Positions 1 to 10,180 are shown, counted from the stretch's first letter. The stretch is DNA of 32,513 nucleotides from an uncultured Bacilli bacterium (GCA_947591575.1 CANQDI010000006.1:1-32513); one strand, 5' to 3'. The notes: generated by a model not told the origin, from the sequence alone. Made by a program: numbers and translations.

Positions 1-1404
1 CTTCCTGATACAGGCTTATATAATTATAATAATACAACGCTTCTTTATCTTTCTTATCCAGGCTACTATGTAGAAAAAGATACAGAATGGAAATGTATGT
101 CTGAAAATTGTAAGTATGAAACGTATAGTCAAGATGGAGCAATCGCAGCGAATGATCTGTGTGATGCGTCCAAAAATGATTGTACTGTCATACTTGGAGT
201 TAATTGGGCTCAAGCAAAATTGAATATACGGTTTCAGGTAAATGGAGGAACGATTACTTCAAAGACTACTGATACAGATGGTACCAATTATTATTGGAGT
301 ACAAGTGGAGGGTATGTCACTTATCATAAAGACGGACAAACAACTTATAATACTTATGAGAAGAAGCTAGCTTATAATGCAAGTGTTAATTTGCCAAATT
401 ATAATAATAGTAAATTTATAAAAATTACGAAGACGGGTTCGAAAGTAAATGATGGTGCAGAATGGATATGTGAAAGTGGATGTCCAGCAAATCAAACCTA
501 TGATCAAGATAAAAATTATACAACGAATGATTTCTGTGATATCAGTAGTAAAAGTTGTACGGTTGTTTTGAAAGTCAATTTTGTTCCAACAACATTAAGT
601 ATACGGTTTCAGGTAAATGGAGGAACGATTACTTCAAAGACTACTGGTGCAGATGGTACCAATTATTATTGGGGTACAAGTGGAGGATATGTCACTTATA
701 GTAAAGACGGAAAAAGTTATAACACCTATGCACAAGAGAAAAAATATAATGCAAGTGTTAATTTACCAAATTATAATAACAATCAATTTATAAAAATTAC
801 GAAGACGGGTTATAAAGCAAATAATGATGCAGAATGGGTATGTGTAAGTGGATGTCCAGCAAATCAAACCTATGATCAAGATAAAAATTATACAACGAAT
901 GATTTCTGTGATATCAGCAGTAAAGATTGCACAGCTGTTTTGAAGGTTAATTGGAAAGCTAATCAATATACATTAACATATAATAACCAAAGTGGAAGTG
1001 GATGTACTACTAATAAACAAGAAACATATAATTCTACGTGGGGCACTCTCTGTCAACCCACAAGAATAGGATACACATTTGGCGGATGGTGGACAGGAAC
1101 AAATGGGACAGGCACTCAAGTAACAAGCAGTACAAAAGTAACACAAAGCCTCACAGTCTATGCAAAATGGACAGCTAATGCTATCTATACAAAAGGATGT
1201 TATCTTCGTGGTACCACGATTAGAAATTTTGGAAAAAGCTGGACATGTACGCATCCTCACGTACATGAAGATGGTAGATATTATCAAGTTTATTGTTCGG
1301 ATGATGGTGTAACAATAAGAAAAGCAGTTTATCCTCAAATAACTATGGTTTGTCCAGATAGGCCATCTGCAGATTATGTACCGATTGATGACTCTAAAAT
1401 GTAA
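1..1404 (+). CDS. Surface/secreted protein with cysteine-containing repeats and an InlB B-repeat (Listeria-Bacteroides repeat)-like domain; 5' end outside window
   Basis: Frame is open from base 1 (LPDTGLYNYNNTTLLYLSYPGYYVEKDTEWKC...) before the listed Met at 97; YTLTYNNQSG...GYTFGGWWTGTNGTGTQV...LTVYAKWTAN is typical of InlB B-repeats. Confidence 0.8.
   Translation, partial: LPDTGLYNYNNTTLLYLSYPGYYVEKDTEWKCMSENCKYETYSQDGAIAANDLCDASKNDCTVILGVNWAQAKLNIRFQVNGGTITSKTTDTDGTNYYWSTSGGYVTYHKDGQTTYNTYEKKLAYNASVNLPNYNNSKFIKITKTGSKVNDGAEWICESGCPANQTYDQDKNYTTNDFCDISSKSCTVVLKVNFVPTTLSIRFQVNGGTITSKTTGADGTNYYWGTSGGYVTYSKDGKSYNTYAQEKKYNASVNLPNYNNNQFIKITKTGYKANNDAEWVCVSGCPANQTYDQDKNYTTNDFCDISSKDCTAVLKVNWKANQYTLTYNNQSGSGCTTNKQETYNSTWGTLCQPTRIGYTFGGWWTGTNGTGTQVTSSTKVTQSLTVYAKWTANAIYTKGCYLRGTTIRNFGKSWTCTHPHVHEDGRYYQVYCSDDGVTIRKAVYPQITMVCPDRPSADYVPIDDSKM
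226..957 (+). repeat. Two in-frame tandem copies of a 375-bp (125-codon) coding repeat
   Basis: ATACGGTTTCAGGTAAATGGAGGAACGATTACTTCAAAGACTACT occurs at 226 and again at 601; downstream protein IRFQVNGGTITSKTT...DGTNYYW.TSGGYVTY...FIKITKTG...CPANQTYDQDKNYTTNDFCDISSK repeated. Confidence 0.9.
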
Positions 1405-1431
1405 TGGTTCATAAATAAAGCAATAAATAAC

Positions 1432-1466
1432 GGAAATACATTATAATTGTTATGTATTTCCTTTAA
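1432..1466 (+). terminator. Probable intrinsic terminator of surface-protein gene
   Basis: Perfect 10-bp inverted repeat GGAAATACAT...ATGTATTTCC followed by TTTAAAG. Confidence 0.55.
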
Positions 1467-1551
1467 AGTTAGAGATAGAATAGATAAAACTATTCTTTTT
1501 CTTTTCTTTCTTTTAAAATGATGCTATGATAAAGAGCAATTAGGGGGATCT

Positions 1552-1878
1552 ATGAAAAAAATAAGAAAAAAATTATATTTATTTACTTTGAAAGAATGGA
1601 TTGTTCTTATAACTAAAGAACCAATGATACGGACAAAGTGTCCTGATGAATTAAAAGAAACTATGATTGTTCTTGAATCTTTACAATTTTCAAATCTAAA
1701 AGAAATTCTTTTAAAGTATCCACAACTGTTATTGATAGATGCTATTATGCTGAGTGAAAAAATTCAAGAATTATTAACAAAATATCATGATATGAGTATT
1801 GTTCAAAAAGAAATCTTATCTATTTACATTAAAAAAGATAGAAAACATTCTATAAAAGAAAGAAAATGCATGTTATAA
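1552..1878 (+). CDS. Hypothetical protein (108 aa)
   Basis: ORF preceded by AGGGGGATCT ribosome-binding region, co-directional with gatC. Confidence 0.6.
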   Translation: MKKIRKKLYLFTLKEWIVLITKEPMIRTKCPDELKETMIVLESLQFSNLKEILLKYPQLLLIDAIMLSEKIQELLTKYHDMSIVQKEILSIYIKKDRKHSIKERKCML

Positions 1879-1900
1879 TAAGAACGTTAAGGAGGATATG

Positions 1901-2194
1901 ATGGAAAAATTAAGTGTAGAAGAAGTAAAACATATTGCTCATCTTGCCCGAATTGCTGTAACGGAAGAAGAAATTGAAAAATATCGAGTAAGCTTAGCAA
2001 AGTTATTTGAAATGATTGATCAAATTCATTTGATTGAAGGATATAATGATGATATGATGTTTTCCCCTTGTGAAGAGGAAGCGATTTTACGAAAAGATGA
2101 AATAGGAGATATGCTAAAAGAAGACGAAGTACTTTTAAATGCTCCTCATAAAAATGGAAAATTTATAGAAGTTCCGGTGATGTTAAATGAGTAA
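1901..2194 (+). CDS. gatC: Asp-tRNA(Asn)/Glu-tRNA(Gln) amidotransferase subunit C
   Basis: MEKLSVEEVKHIAHLARIAVTEEEIEKY; directly upstream of gatA; GGAGG spacing favours ATG at 1901 over 1898. Confidence 0.93.
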   Translation: MEKLSVEEVKHIAHLARIAVTEEEIEKYRVSLAKLFEMIDQIHLIEGYNDDMMFSPCEEEAILRKDEIGDMLKEDEVLLNAPHKNGKFIEVPVMLNE

Positions 2195-3644
2195 ATATAT
2201 TGATTTATCTATTTTAGAAATACATGCACTTTATAAAGAGAAAAAATTAACTCCTACTATGCTATTAGATGAAGTGTTTGAACGAATTGAAAAAGAAAAA
2301 GATCTGAATTGTTTTATTACTATCTGTAAAGAAGAAGCTTATTCGGATGCTAAGAGATTAGAACAAGAAGAAGTTAGAGGACTTCTATGGGGAATTCCTA
2401 TTGCAATTAAAGATAATATTGTTACTAAAAATATCAGGACTACTTGTGCTTCTAAAATGTTAGAACATTTTCTTCCTATTTATGATGCAACGGTAATAGA
2501 AAAAATAAAAAAAGAAGGACTTTTAATTGTAGGAAAGATGAATATGGATGAATTTGCTATGGGTTCTACCAGTGAAACTTCTTATTTTGGTCCTCCTAAA
2601 AATCCTTGGAATCTATCTTTTATTACAGGGGGCTCTAGTGGAGGAAGTGCTGCTTGTGTGGCAGCAAGAATTACGCCTCTTGCTCTTGGAAGTGATACGG
2701 GTGGTTCTATTCGTCAACCAGCAAGTTATACAGGAATTGTTGGCATGAAACCAACTTATGGAAGAGTCTCTCGTTATGGATTAATTGCCTTTGCTTCTAG
2801 TCTAGATCAAATCGGTCCTATGACAAGAACAGTTTATGAAAATGCACTTCTTCTTAATGTAATTGCAGGACATGATGAAAAAGATTTAACGAGTTCAACA
2901 GAACCTGTAGAAGATTTTACGGCATTTATTGGAAAGGATGTTCAACATTTAAAAATAGGTATTCCATCTTATTTAGTAAGTGATGTTGTGAGTGATGAAG
3001 TAAGATGTGTTTTTGAAAACGTTGTTTCTCTTTTAAAAGAAAATGGAAATACAGTTGAACTTGTCGATATTTCGTATCTAGAACAAGCTGTTTCTCTTTA
3101 CCAAGTGATTGCCATGGGTGAAGCAAGTAGTAATCTTGCCAGATTTGATGGAATACGGTATGGCTACCGAACTGATAATGCTAATAGTGTAGATGAACTT
3201 TACGAGAAAACAAGAAGTGAAGGATTTGGAGAAGAAGTAAAAAGAAGAATTATGGTGGGATCGAGTCTTCTTTCCTCATCAAAGGCTAAAATTTATTATG
3301 ATAAAGCCCTTTCCATTCGTGATGATATGCGTTCTTCTTTTTTACAGGCCTTTGAAAAATATGATCTATTGATAGCCCCAACGACGACTACAAAAGCTTA
3401 TTCTTTAGGTCAAGGGTTAGATGATCCTCTAAAAAGCTTTATGGACGATGTATTGGTAATTCCTGCTAATATGGCTGGACTTCCTGCACTGAATTTGCCA
3501 GCTGGTTTTCATGAACAATTACCTATTGGTATTCAAATCATTGGAGCTCCTTTTAAAGAAGCTACCATGTATCAGTTAGCAAGCTTTCTTGAAGAAAAAC
3601 TTGCATTAGATTTAGAAGGAGGAGTTCATCATGACGAAATATGA
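2187..3644 (+). CDS. gatA: Asp-tRNA(Asn)/Glu-tRNA(Gln) amidotransferase subunit A
   Basis: Amidase signature GGSSGGSAACVAARITPLALGSDTGGSIRQPAS. Confidence 0.97.
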   Translation: MSKYIDLSILEIHALYKEKKLTPTMLLDEVFERIEKEKDLNCFITICKEEAYSDAKRLEQEEVRGLLWGIPIAIKDNIVTKNIRTTCASKMLEHFLPIYDATVIEKIKKEGLLIVGKMNMDEFAMGSTSETSYFGPPKNPWNLSFITGGSSGGSAACVAARITPLALGSDTGGSIRQPASYTGIVGMKPTYGRVSRYGLIAFASSLDQIGPMTRTVYENALLLNVIAGHDEKDLTSSTEPVEDFTAFIGKDVQHLKIGIPSYLVSDVVSDEVRCVFENVVSLLKENGNTVELVDISYLEQAVSLYQVIAMGEASSNLARFDGIRYGYRTDNANSVDELYEKTRSEGFGEEVKRRIMVGSSLLSSSKAKIYYDKALSIRDDMRSSFLQAFEKYDLLIAPTTTTKAYSLGQGLDDPLKSFMDDVLVIPANMAGLPALNLPAGFHEQLPIGIQIIGAPFKEATMYQLASFLEEKLALDLEGGVHHDEI

Positions 3645-5058
3645 AGCAACCATAGGAATTGAAGTCCACGTAGAAGTGAAATCAAAAAGTAAATTCTTTT
3701 CTCAGGCAGAAAATCGTTATGGAAAAAGTGCCAATTCTTCTTGCACTGTTGTGGATTTAGGATACCCTGGGACGCTTCCTACTGTTAATTCAGAAGTAAT
3801 TCAGCAAGGAATTCGAGCTGCTCATTTACTTCACTGTTCTATTACGAAAAAAATGCATTTTGATCGAAAAAATTACTTTTATCCAGATAATCCAAAGAAT
3901 TACCAAATTACACAAAATAGAACACCTATTGGAACGAATGGATATGTGGAAATTGAACTAAATTCTGTGAAAAAACCAATTTATATTGAAGAGATACATT
4001 TAGAAGAAGATACTTGCAAAAGTGCCCATAAGGGTCGATTTAGTTTACTTGATTTTAATCGTGCAGGTGTTCCACTCATTGAAATCGTTTCAAAACCTTG
4101 TATGCATACCCAAGAAGAAGCAGTACTTTATCTAGAAAAATTAAGAGAAACACTTTTCTATGGCGATATTAGTGACTGCAAAATAGAAGAGGGAAGTATG
4201 CGATGTGATGCCAATGTTTCTATTGCCAAAGAAGGAAGTAATCATCTTGGTACCAAATGCGAAATAAAAAATATTGGTTCTATTCGAAATGTTGGAATTG
4301 CTATCCAAAAAGAAATTGAAAGACAAACTGCTCTTCTTGAAAAGGGAGAAACGTTTCAAGAACAGACTCGCCGCTTTGATGATAAATTAGGAGACACGGT
4401 TCTTATGCGTGTCAAAGAAACAGGAAATGACTATCGTTATTTTCCAGAACCTGATATTCCTTTTGTTATCTTAACAGAAGAACAAATCAAAAAGGCTATT
4501 GAAACATTACCTATGGGTTCTGATGAGAGAAGAAAACTTTATTTAGAAAGGGGTATTCATCCTAAAAATGTGGAAAAACTACTTTCTAACCGTACTTTAT
4601 CAGATTATTTAAATACCTATCAAGATAGTGATTTGGACTTTGTAATTGCTTCTAATCTTTTATTAGGAGATATTTCTTCTTATTTAAATAGAAACTTTAT
4701 GGAATTGAACGATACAAAATTAACAAAAGAGAAATTTTCAGATTTAATTTCTAAAATTTCTAAAGGAGAACTTTCTAATCAAAATGCCAAAGATATTCTA
4801 GAAGATGTTTTAGAAAAAGAATTATCTGTTGATGAAATTATGAAAGAGAGAAATATTCAAAATATTACAGACAGTTCCTTTGTGGAAAAACTTATTTCAA
4901 AAGTGATTATGGAAAACGAAGAAAGTGTTTCAGATTATCATCAAGGAAAAGATAGGGCTATCAAGTATTTAATGGGACAAGTAATGAAAGAAGCAAAAGG
5001 TAGCATTAATCCAAAGGTGGCTAATGAAAAATTAATAGAAATGTTAAATAGAAAATAA
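3631..5058 (+). CDS. gatB: Asp-tRNA(Asn)/Glu-tRNA(Gln) amidotransferase subunit B
   Basis: YEATIGIEVHVE...FDRKNYFYPDNPKNYQITQ...DFNRAGVPLIEIVSKP...EMRCDANVS-like. Confidence 0.97.
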   Translation: MTKYEATIGIEVHVEVKSKSKFFSQAENRYGKSANSSCTVVDLGYPGTLPTVNSEVIQQGIRAAHLLHCSITKKMHFDRKNYFYPDNPKNYQITQNRTPIGTNGYVEIELNSVKKPIYIEEIHLEEDTCKSAHKGRFSLLDFNRAGVPLIEIVSKPCMHTQEEAVLYLEKLRETLFYGDISDCKIEEGSMRCDANVSIAKEGSNHLGTKCEIKNIGSIRNVGIAIQKEIERQTALLEKGETFQEQTRRFDDKLGDTVLMRVKETGNDYRYFPEPDIPFVILTEEQIKKAIETLPMGSDERRKLYLERGIHPKNVEKLLSNRTLSDYLNTYQDSDLDFVIASNLLLGDISSYLNRNFMELNDTKLTKEKFSDLISKISKGELSNQNAKDILEDVLEKELSVDEIMKERNIQNITDSSFVEKLISKVIMENEESVSDYHQGKDRAIKYLMGQVMKEAKGSINPKVANEKLIEMLNRK

Positions 5059-5193
5059 GAAAATGATTTAAAACCATTTTGATGAAAAGAGTAGCATCAT
5101 TTTTGTTTATGAAGCGTAAAAGAACTGCTCTTTTCTTTTGTTGAAATTTTATAGATGGTTTAGTATAATATAGATACTAAGGGATGTGAAAAA

Positions 5194-5652
5194 ATGAAAA
5201 AGTTTTTAAAGAAGAATAAATATACGGTCATCGTATTAGTGGCATTTATTATTGTTGTTATTCTTTTAGCACAAGTTGTCAATCTCTTTTTTTCTAGTAA
5301 GGGAGCAGCTGCTTATGGGAATCGCTTAGATGGTATTGAAAAAGTAAAAATTTCTGCTCAAAAATTTGAGTCAATTGAAGAAAGTCTCGAAAATGAAGGT
5401 GCGATAGCAAAGGCAACTGTAGAATTAAAAGGCCGTCTTTTAAATGTCATTATTGTTTTAGAAGATGATACTACTAAAGATACCGCGAAGATTTTTCCTG
5501 GTAAAGTAGTGGAACAGCTTACTGAAAAACAGAATAAGTATTATGATATTCAAGTATTTTTACAAAAAAAGAATGAAGATGATGCTTCTTTCCCAATAAT
5601 TGCATATAAACATCATCAAAAAGATGGTTTTTCCTTTACCAAAGATAGATAG
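5194..5652 (+). CDS. Hypothetical membrane-anchored protein (152 aa)
   Basis: N-terminal TM helix YTVIVLVAFIIVVILLAQVVNLFF; close upstream of the GGDEF gene. Confidence 0.65.
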   Translation: MKKFLKKNKYTVIVLVAFIIVVILLAQVVNLFFSSKGAAAYGNRLDGIEKVKISAQKFESIEESLENEGAIAKATVELKGRLLNVIIVLEDDTTKDTAKIFPGKVVEQLTEKQNKYYDIQVFLQKKNEDDASFPIIAYKHHQKDGFSFTKDR

Positions 5653-5661
5653 GAGTTTTTT

Positions 5662-7701
5662 ATGAAGAAGAAATATTGGATTATTATCCCTGCGGTTGTT
5701 GTTTTTTTTGTCTTTTTAGGCGTTTTTGGATATTATAATCGACAAGATATTAAGACTGCACTTACAGTTTCTGAAAAACGTTGGATTGAAGAAAATAATA
5801 AGACAATGGTTGATTTTGAAGTTGTCAATGATTACCCTCTTTATGGAATGGATGGGTCAGGTGTCTTTTTTCAATTTTTGGATGACTTTGAAAAAGATAT
5901 TCAACTTGAGTTTAATCGTATTCCTTATTTAAAAGGGGGAGCTACTACAACGGATAGTTATCGCTTTCGAATTTTAAATAACGATGAAAAACGAACAGGG
6001 AAGGATCTTCTTTTATTTGTAGATGGCTATATTGCTCTTGGAAAACAATATCAACGCATTAATCATATTAATGATATGAAAAATATGACTTTGGGAGTAT
6101 TTGCTTCTGATCTTCAAGAAGTTACATATTATTTAAAAAGTGGAACCAATCTTGCTTATAAATCTTATGAGACAGTGGATCAATTATTTTATGCATTAGA
6201 TAATGGACAAGTCTCTATGATTATCATTCCTAATATTATGTATTTAGATTATACGATTGGGAAAGATTATTCGATTAACTACTATTTTACAGAATTGAAA
6301 AAACAAGTTGTATTGACACTTAGTAGTCATAATGATCGATTAAATCGTATTGTTAAAAAGTATTTTCAAAAATGGCAAGAAGATCATTATATAGATGAAT
6401 ATAATAAAGCCTATCTTGACTACTATGTCCAAAAAAATAATTTGACAGCAAAAGAAAAAGCAGATTTGATTAATAAAAATTATGTATATGGATATGTATC
6501 CAATACACCTTATGAAATTTTAGATCGAGGAGAACTTTCGGGGATTGCTGGAGAATATATTAATCGAATGAGTAGACTTACAGATATTTCTTTTAAATAT
6601 AAAGAGTATCCTTCTCGTAGTGCACTTGAAAAAGCTGTTGAAAAAGGGGAAGTCGATGTCTATTTTGATTACTATAATTTAACGAATGACAATTATTTAA
6701 CGACTTTATCGACCTTTGTAGAAGAATATGTTGTTCTTGGAAAACAAACAGATCGTCATATCGTTAATTCTTTTGAAAGTTTAAAAGGCGAGAGCATTGC
6801 AATGTTAGAAGGAAACTCTCTATATCATTATTTTGATAATAATGCACGAGCGATGATTACTACTTATAAAGATTTAGATACATTGATTGAAAAAGCAGGA
6901 GATAAGTTGTTAGTAGTTGATCGTGAAATTTATACGTATTATCAAAATAGTAAATTTAAAGACTATGTCTTTCTTTACATGAATACAATGATGAATGATT
7001 ATAAATTTATGGTCAAAAAAAATAATCAAGCTTTTTATGATTTATTTAACTATATTATTAATACCAATTCTTATTATAATTATCGAAATAGTGGGCTTTC
7101 TGGTATTTATCATACTTCTTTAGAAAAAACAAGTTTTGAGCAATTATTTTTGATCGTTTTAATACTCGTTTCTTTACCACTTTTAGTATTTGCGATTCTA
7201 TTTATTATTATGAAACATAAAAAAACTATAAAAAAAGTAAAGAAAGAGGATCGTCATAAATATACGGACATGCTTACATCTTTGAAAAATAGAAATTATT
7301 TAAATCAAAAGGCACCAGAATGGGAGGCTTCTAAAATATATCCTCAGGCCATTGTAATTGTTGATTTGAATAATGTAAAATATGTCAACGATAATTATGG
7401 TCATGAAAAAGGTGATGAGTTAATTGTTAAAGCAGCTTCGATTCTTGTGAATACACAACTTGAAAATAGTGAAATTATCAGAACGGATGGAAATGAGTTT
7501 TTGATTTATCTAGTTGGTTATAGTGAAGATCAAGTCAAGACGTATTCTTCAAAACTTGAAAAAGAAATGAAAGAGTTACCTTATCAATTCGGTGCTGGAA
7601 TTGGATATAGTATGATTTTAGATCCAATTAAATCATTAGATGATGCCATTAATGAAGCAACTTTAGAAATGATGTCTAAAAAACAAGGATTAATGAAATA
7701 G
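5662..7701 (+). CDS. Membrane protein with extracellular substrate-binding-like region(s) and C-terminal degenerate GGDEF domain
   Basis: N-terminal TM, solute-binding-like repeats, second TM (LFLIVLILVSLPLLVFAILFII), then TDMLTSLKNRNYLN...VIVDLNNVKYVNDNYGHEKGDELI...IRTDGNEF. Confidence 0.8.
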   Translation: MKKKYWIIIPAVVVFFVFLGVFGYYNRQDIKTALTVSEKRWIEENNKTMVDFEVVNDYPLYGMDGSGVFFQFLDDFEKDIQLEFNRIPYLKGGATTTDSYRFRILNNDEKRTGKDLLLFVDGYIALGKQYQRINHINDMKNMTLGVFASDLQEVTYYLKSGTNLAYKSYETVDQLFYALDNGQVSMIIIPNIMYLDYTIGKDYSINYYFTELKKQVVLTLSSHNDRLNRIVKKYFQKWQEDHYIDEYNKAYLDYYVQKNNLTAKEKADLINKNYVYGYVSNTPYEILDRGELSGIAGEYINRMSRLTDISFKYKEYPSRSALEKAVEKGEVDVYFDYYNLTNDNYLTTLSTFVEEYVVLGKQTDRHIVNSFESLKGESIAMLEGNSLYHYFDNNARAMITTYKDLDTLIEKAGDKLLVVDREIYTYYQNSKFKDYVFLYMNTMMNDYKFMVKKNNQAFYDLFNYIINTNSYYNYRNSGLSGIYHTSLEKTSFEQLFLIVLILVSLPLLVFAILFIIMKHKKTIKKVKKEDRHKYTDMLTSLKNRNYLNQKAPEWEASKIYPQAIVIVDLNNVKYVNDNYGHEKGDELIVKAASILVNTQLENSEIIRTDGNEFLIYLVGYSEDQVKTYSSKLEKEMKELPYQFGAGIGYSMILDPIKSLDDAINEATLEMMSKKQGLMK

Positions 7702-7712
7702 GAGATGAAAAG

Positions 7713-8537
7713 ATGCGAAGTCGGACTTTTTTCCACAAAGTTGTTGAAAACATTAAAAGACCTGAAATGCGAGTACTCCCAGGACAGCTCGCTTTCTTCT
7801 TTGTGATTTCTCTGATTCCAATTATTGCACTTGTTGGGGCTATTGCATCTTATTTGTCTGTTTCAACTACTTCTTTAACAAATACGTTAGAAGGTGTTTT
7901 ACCTCATTCTATCATGGCAATTATTTTACCAATTATGAACGGTGAGGGACTTAATTTTAATATGACAATCTTCTTTATTTCTGCTTTTCTATTAGCTAGT
8001 AATGGAGCCCATTCTATGATTATTGCTTCTAATACGATTTATAAGATTAAAGATGATGATTATATTCGAAGAAGGATTAAGGCTATTTTAATGACAGTTA
8101 TTCTTGTTTCTCTTATCTTCTTCTTATTATTAGTTCCTGCTTTCGGAAATTTTATTATACAGGTCATTAAAGAAAGTGTTTCTAATCAAAATTTGGCAAA
8201 CTCTATAGAAAAAATTTATCTTATATTAGAGTATCCGGTATCTTTATTCTTAATTTATTTTAATATTAAATTACTTTATACGATTGCACCAGATGCTCCT
8301 ATTAAAAGTTATACAACAACAGTAGGTGCTTTCTTTACTACTGTTTCTTGGTTGATTGCTACAAAAATTTATGCGATTTATGTCGAAAAATTTACACACT
8401 ATGATATTTTTTATGGAAGTATTTCCAATATTTTAGTTTTACTGTTGTGGGTCTATATTTTAGCATATATTTTTACGCTTGGAATGAGTTTTAATGCATC
8501 TCATACAGAAAATTTACAAAGAGATGAGAAGAAGTAA
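7713..8537 (+). CDS. YihY/virulence factor BrkB family membrane protein
   Basis: LPGQLAFFFVISLIPIIALVGAIASYL and C-terminal YGSISNILVLLLWVYILAYIFTLGMSFNA, typical of YihY/BrkB. Confidence 0.88.
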   Translation: MRSRTFFHKVVENIKRPEMRVLPGQLAFFFVISLIPIIALVGAIASYLSVSTTSLTNTLEGVLPHSIMAIILPIMNGEGLNFNMTIFFISAFLLASNGAHSMIIASNTIYKIKDDDYIRRRIKAILMTVILVSLIFFLLLVPAFGNFIIQVIKESVSNQNLANSIEKIYLILEYPVSLFLIYFNIKLLYTIAPDAPIKSYTTTVGAFFTTVSWLIATKIYAIYVEKFTHYDIFYGSISNILVLLLWVYILAYIFTLGMSFNASHTENLQRDEKK

Positions 8538-8590
8538 AAATTTCTCATTCTTTTTCTTTTTGAAACATACTTTTTATTAGGTGAAAAAAA

Positions 8591-9088
8591 ATGGAAAACG
8601 TCGATATAAAAGTAGAAAAGGAAAATAGGGAGTATGCTGATATCTTATTAGAAGACTATGCAGGTTCTTTAGGTGTCCTTTCGTCTCTTTTAACTTATAC
8701 GTATCAAATGGTAATTCAAGGAGTAATGAATCGGGTTCTGGCAGAAGATATTCTTTCTATTAAAAATAGAAAGATGGAGCATATGGAAATTATCGGAAAA
8801 CTCATTCTATTATTAGGAGGAAATCCACAATTTGGTACAATGGATAGTCGTATTCGTTCTAGAATGATTCCTTATACTACTTGTGGCATTTGTTATGAAC
8901 AAAATCCTGTTCAGTTTTTAGAACAGGACATAAAAAAAGAAAAGCAAATATATCAACAGTATATTGCTCATCAAAAAATTGTGAAAGATGTCTATATTCA
9001 AGATATTTTCACTATGTTATTGGAAGAAGAAAAAGAACTAATCGCAACATTACAGAAACTATTAGAAGCAGCAAAATCAGCTCATTAG
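8591..9088 (+). CDS. Ferritin-like domain protein
   Basis: EDYAGSLGVLSSLLTYTYQ...AEDILSIKNRKMEHMEIIGKLILLLGGNP four-helix ferritin-like pattern. Confidence 0.65.
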   Translation: MENVDIKVEKENREYADILLEDYAGSLGVLSSLLTYTYQMVIQGVMNRVLAEDILSIKNRKMEHMEIIGKLILLLGGNPQFGTMDSRIRSRMIPYTTCGICYEQNPVQFLEQDIKKEKQIYQQYIAHQKIVKDVYIQDIFTMLLEEEKELIATLQKLLEAAKSAH

Positions 9089-9093
9089 ATCAT

Positions 9094-9750
9094 TTATGCT
9101 ACTTTCTGTTTAATCATTTGAAGTCCGTGTTCTTTTTTTCTATATACTTGGACTTGACTCATCCCCAGTTCTTCTGCAATTTCTGTTTGTGTTTTATCTT
9201 CAAAGAATTGTGCAATAATGATTTCTTTATCGGGACTTGGGAGTGATGCAATTGCACGATATAAATCCTGAAATTCTGCCTGATAGGCAGTTTCTTCTTG
9301 TTTAATATAATGATATAGAGAAGGTGCATCTTCTTCTTGTTGATAATCAAGACTTCTTATTTGAATACGTGATTGTTCAATTTCTTCTACTTTTTTTACA
9401 TCTGTTTCTAAAACAAAAGCTATTTCTTCTATTGTTGGATTTCTTCCAAATTTTTGAGTTAATTTTTCTTTTGCCATATCATATTTTCGTTGTTCAGAAA
9501 GCGCTTCTTTACTTAATTTAATTGGGTTGTTTTCCCGTAAAAATTGATTGATTTCTCCTTGGATATAAAACCTTGCATAAGATGCAAATTCATCGATTCT
9601 TGATGGATCTAAATGGTTGACTGCTTTCATGAGACCAATCATTCCTACTTGGTAAAGATCTTCCTGATCAAAATATTTTTGATATTTTCTTGTGACTTTG
9701 TATACTTCTTTTTCATACTGCATTATCCATGTAAGTTGTTGTTCATTCAT
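9094..9750 (-). CDS. Sigma-70 family factor of the SigF/SigG/SigB class
   Basis: DLYQVGMIGLMKAV...RFYIQGEINQFLREN...DKTQTEIAEELGMSQVQVYRKKE; start at 9750 chosen from upstream AAAGGATG. Confidence 0.85.
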   Translation of the reverse strand: MNEQQLTWIMQYEKEVYKVTRKYQKYFDQEDLYQVGMIGLMKAVNHLDPSRIDEFASYARFYIQGEINQFLRENNPIKLSKEALSEQRKYDMAKEKLTQKFGRNPTIEEIAFVLETDVKKVEEIEQSRIQIRSLDYQQEEDAPSLYHYIKQEETAYQAEFQDLYRAIASLPSPDKEIIIAQFFEDKTQTEIAEELGMSQVQVYRKKEHGLQMIKQKVA

Positions 9751-9763
9751 ATAAATCATCCTT

Positions 9764-10099
9764 TCATAAATATAAATAATGACATGCATCCCACTCATTT
9801 TGTACAAAGTATAAGTTTTCATTTTTTAATGTTCTTTGTTCATCTTTGGAATTCATTCCACAAATTGCTACTTTTCCACAGTGTAGATAAATTTGAGATA
9901 ATTGATTTTCTAAAATAGCTAAACTTTTTGAATCTAAATCTTCTACTTCTTGAAAGTTTAAAACAAAATAGTGAAGTCCTTGTTGGTAAAGAAGACGATT
10001 AATTTCTTCTGTCCAATTTTGACTACTTTCTGGTGTAAACTTTCCTTTCATTCTTAAAAAGAGAATCCCCCGATATACTTCTTTAGAAATGCCTAACAT
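9764..10099 (-). CDS. STAS-domain anti-sigma factor antagonist, SpoIIAA-like
   Basis: GILFLRMKGKFTPESSQNWTEEI...FVLNFQEVEDLDSKSLAIL; start at 10099 with GAGGTG RBS; immediately upstream of the sigma gene. Confidence 0.72.
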   Translation of the reverse strand: MLGISKEVYRGILFLRMKGKFTPESSQNWTEEINRLLYQQGLHYFVLNFQEVEDLDSKSLAILENQLSQIYLHCGKVAICGMNSKDEQRTLKNENLYFVQNEWDACHYLYL

Positions 10100-10180
10100 T
10101 TTTTCACCTCTATTATTTTTGTCTATCGTAGCGTTCTTTTTTTTAATATACAAGCGAATCGACAAAGAAAGACAAAAGTT

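Noticed and set aside
2548-3126. ORFs overlapping gatA in other frames (2548-2748 +, 2926-3126 -)
   Set aside because: Fully inside the well-recognised gatA coding sequence.
5061-5150. Terminator after gatB
   Set aside because: Some imperfect pairing (GAAAAGAGTAG / CTGCTCTTTTC) exists but with a long loop; not convincing enough to list.
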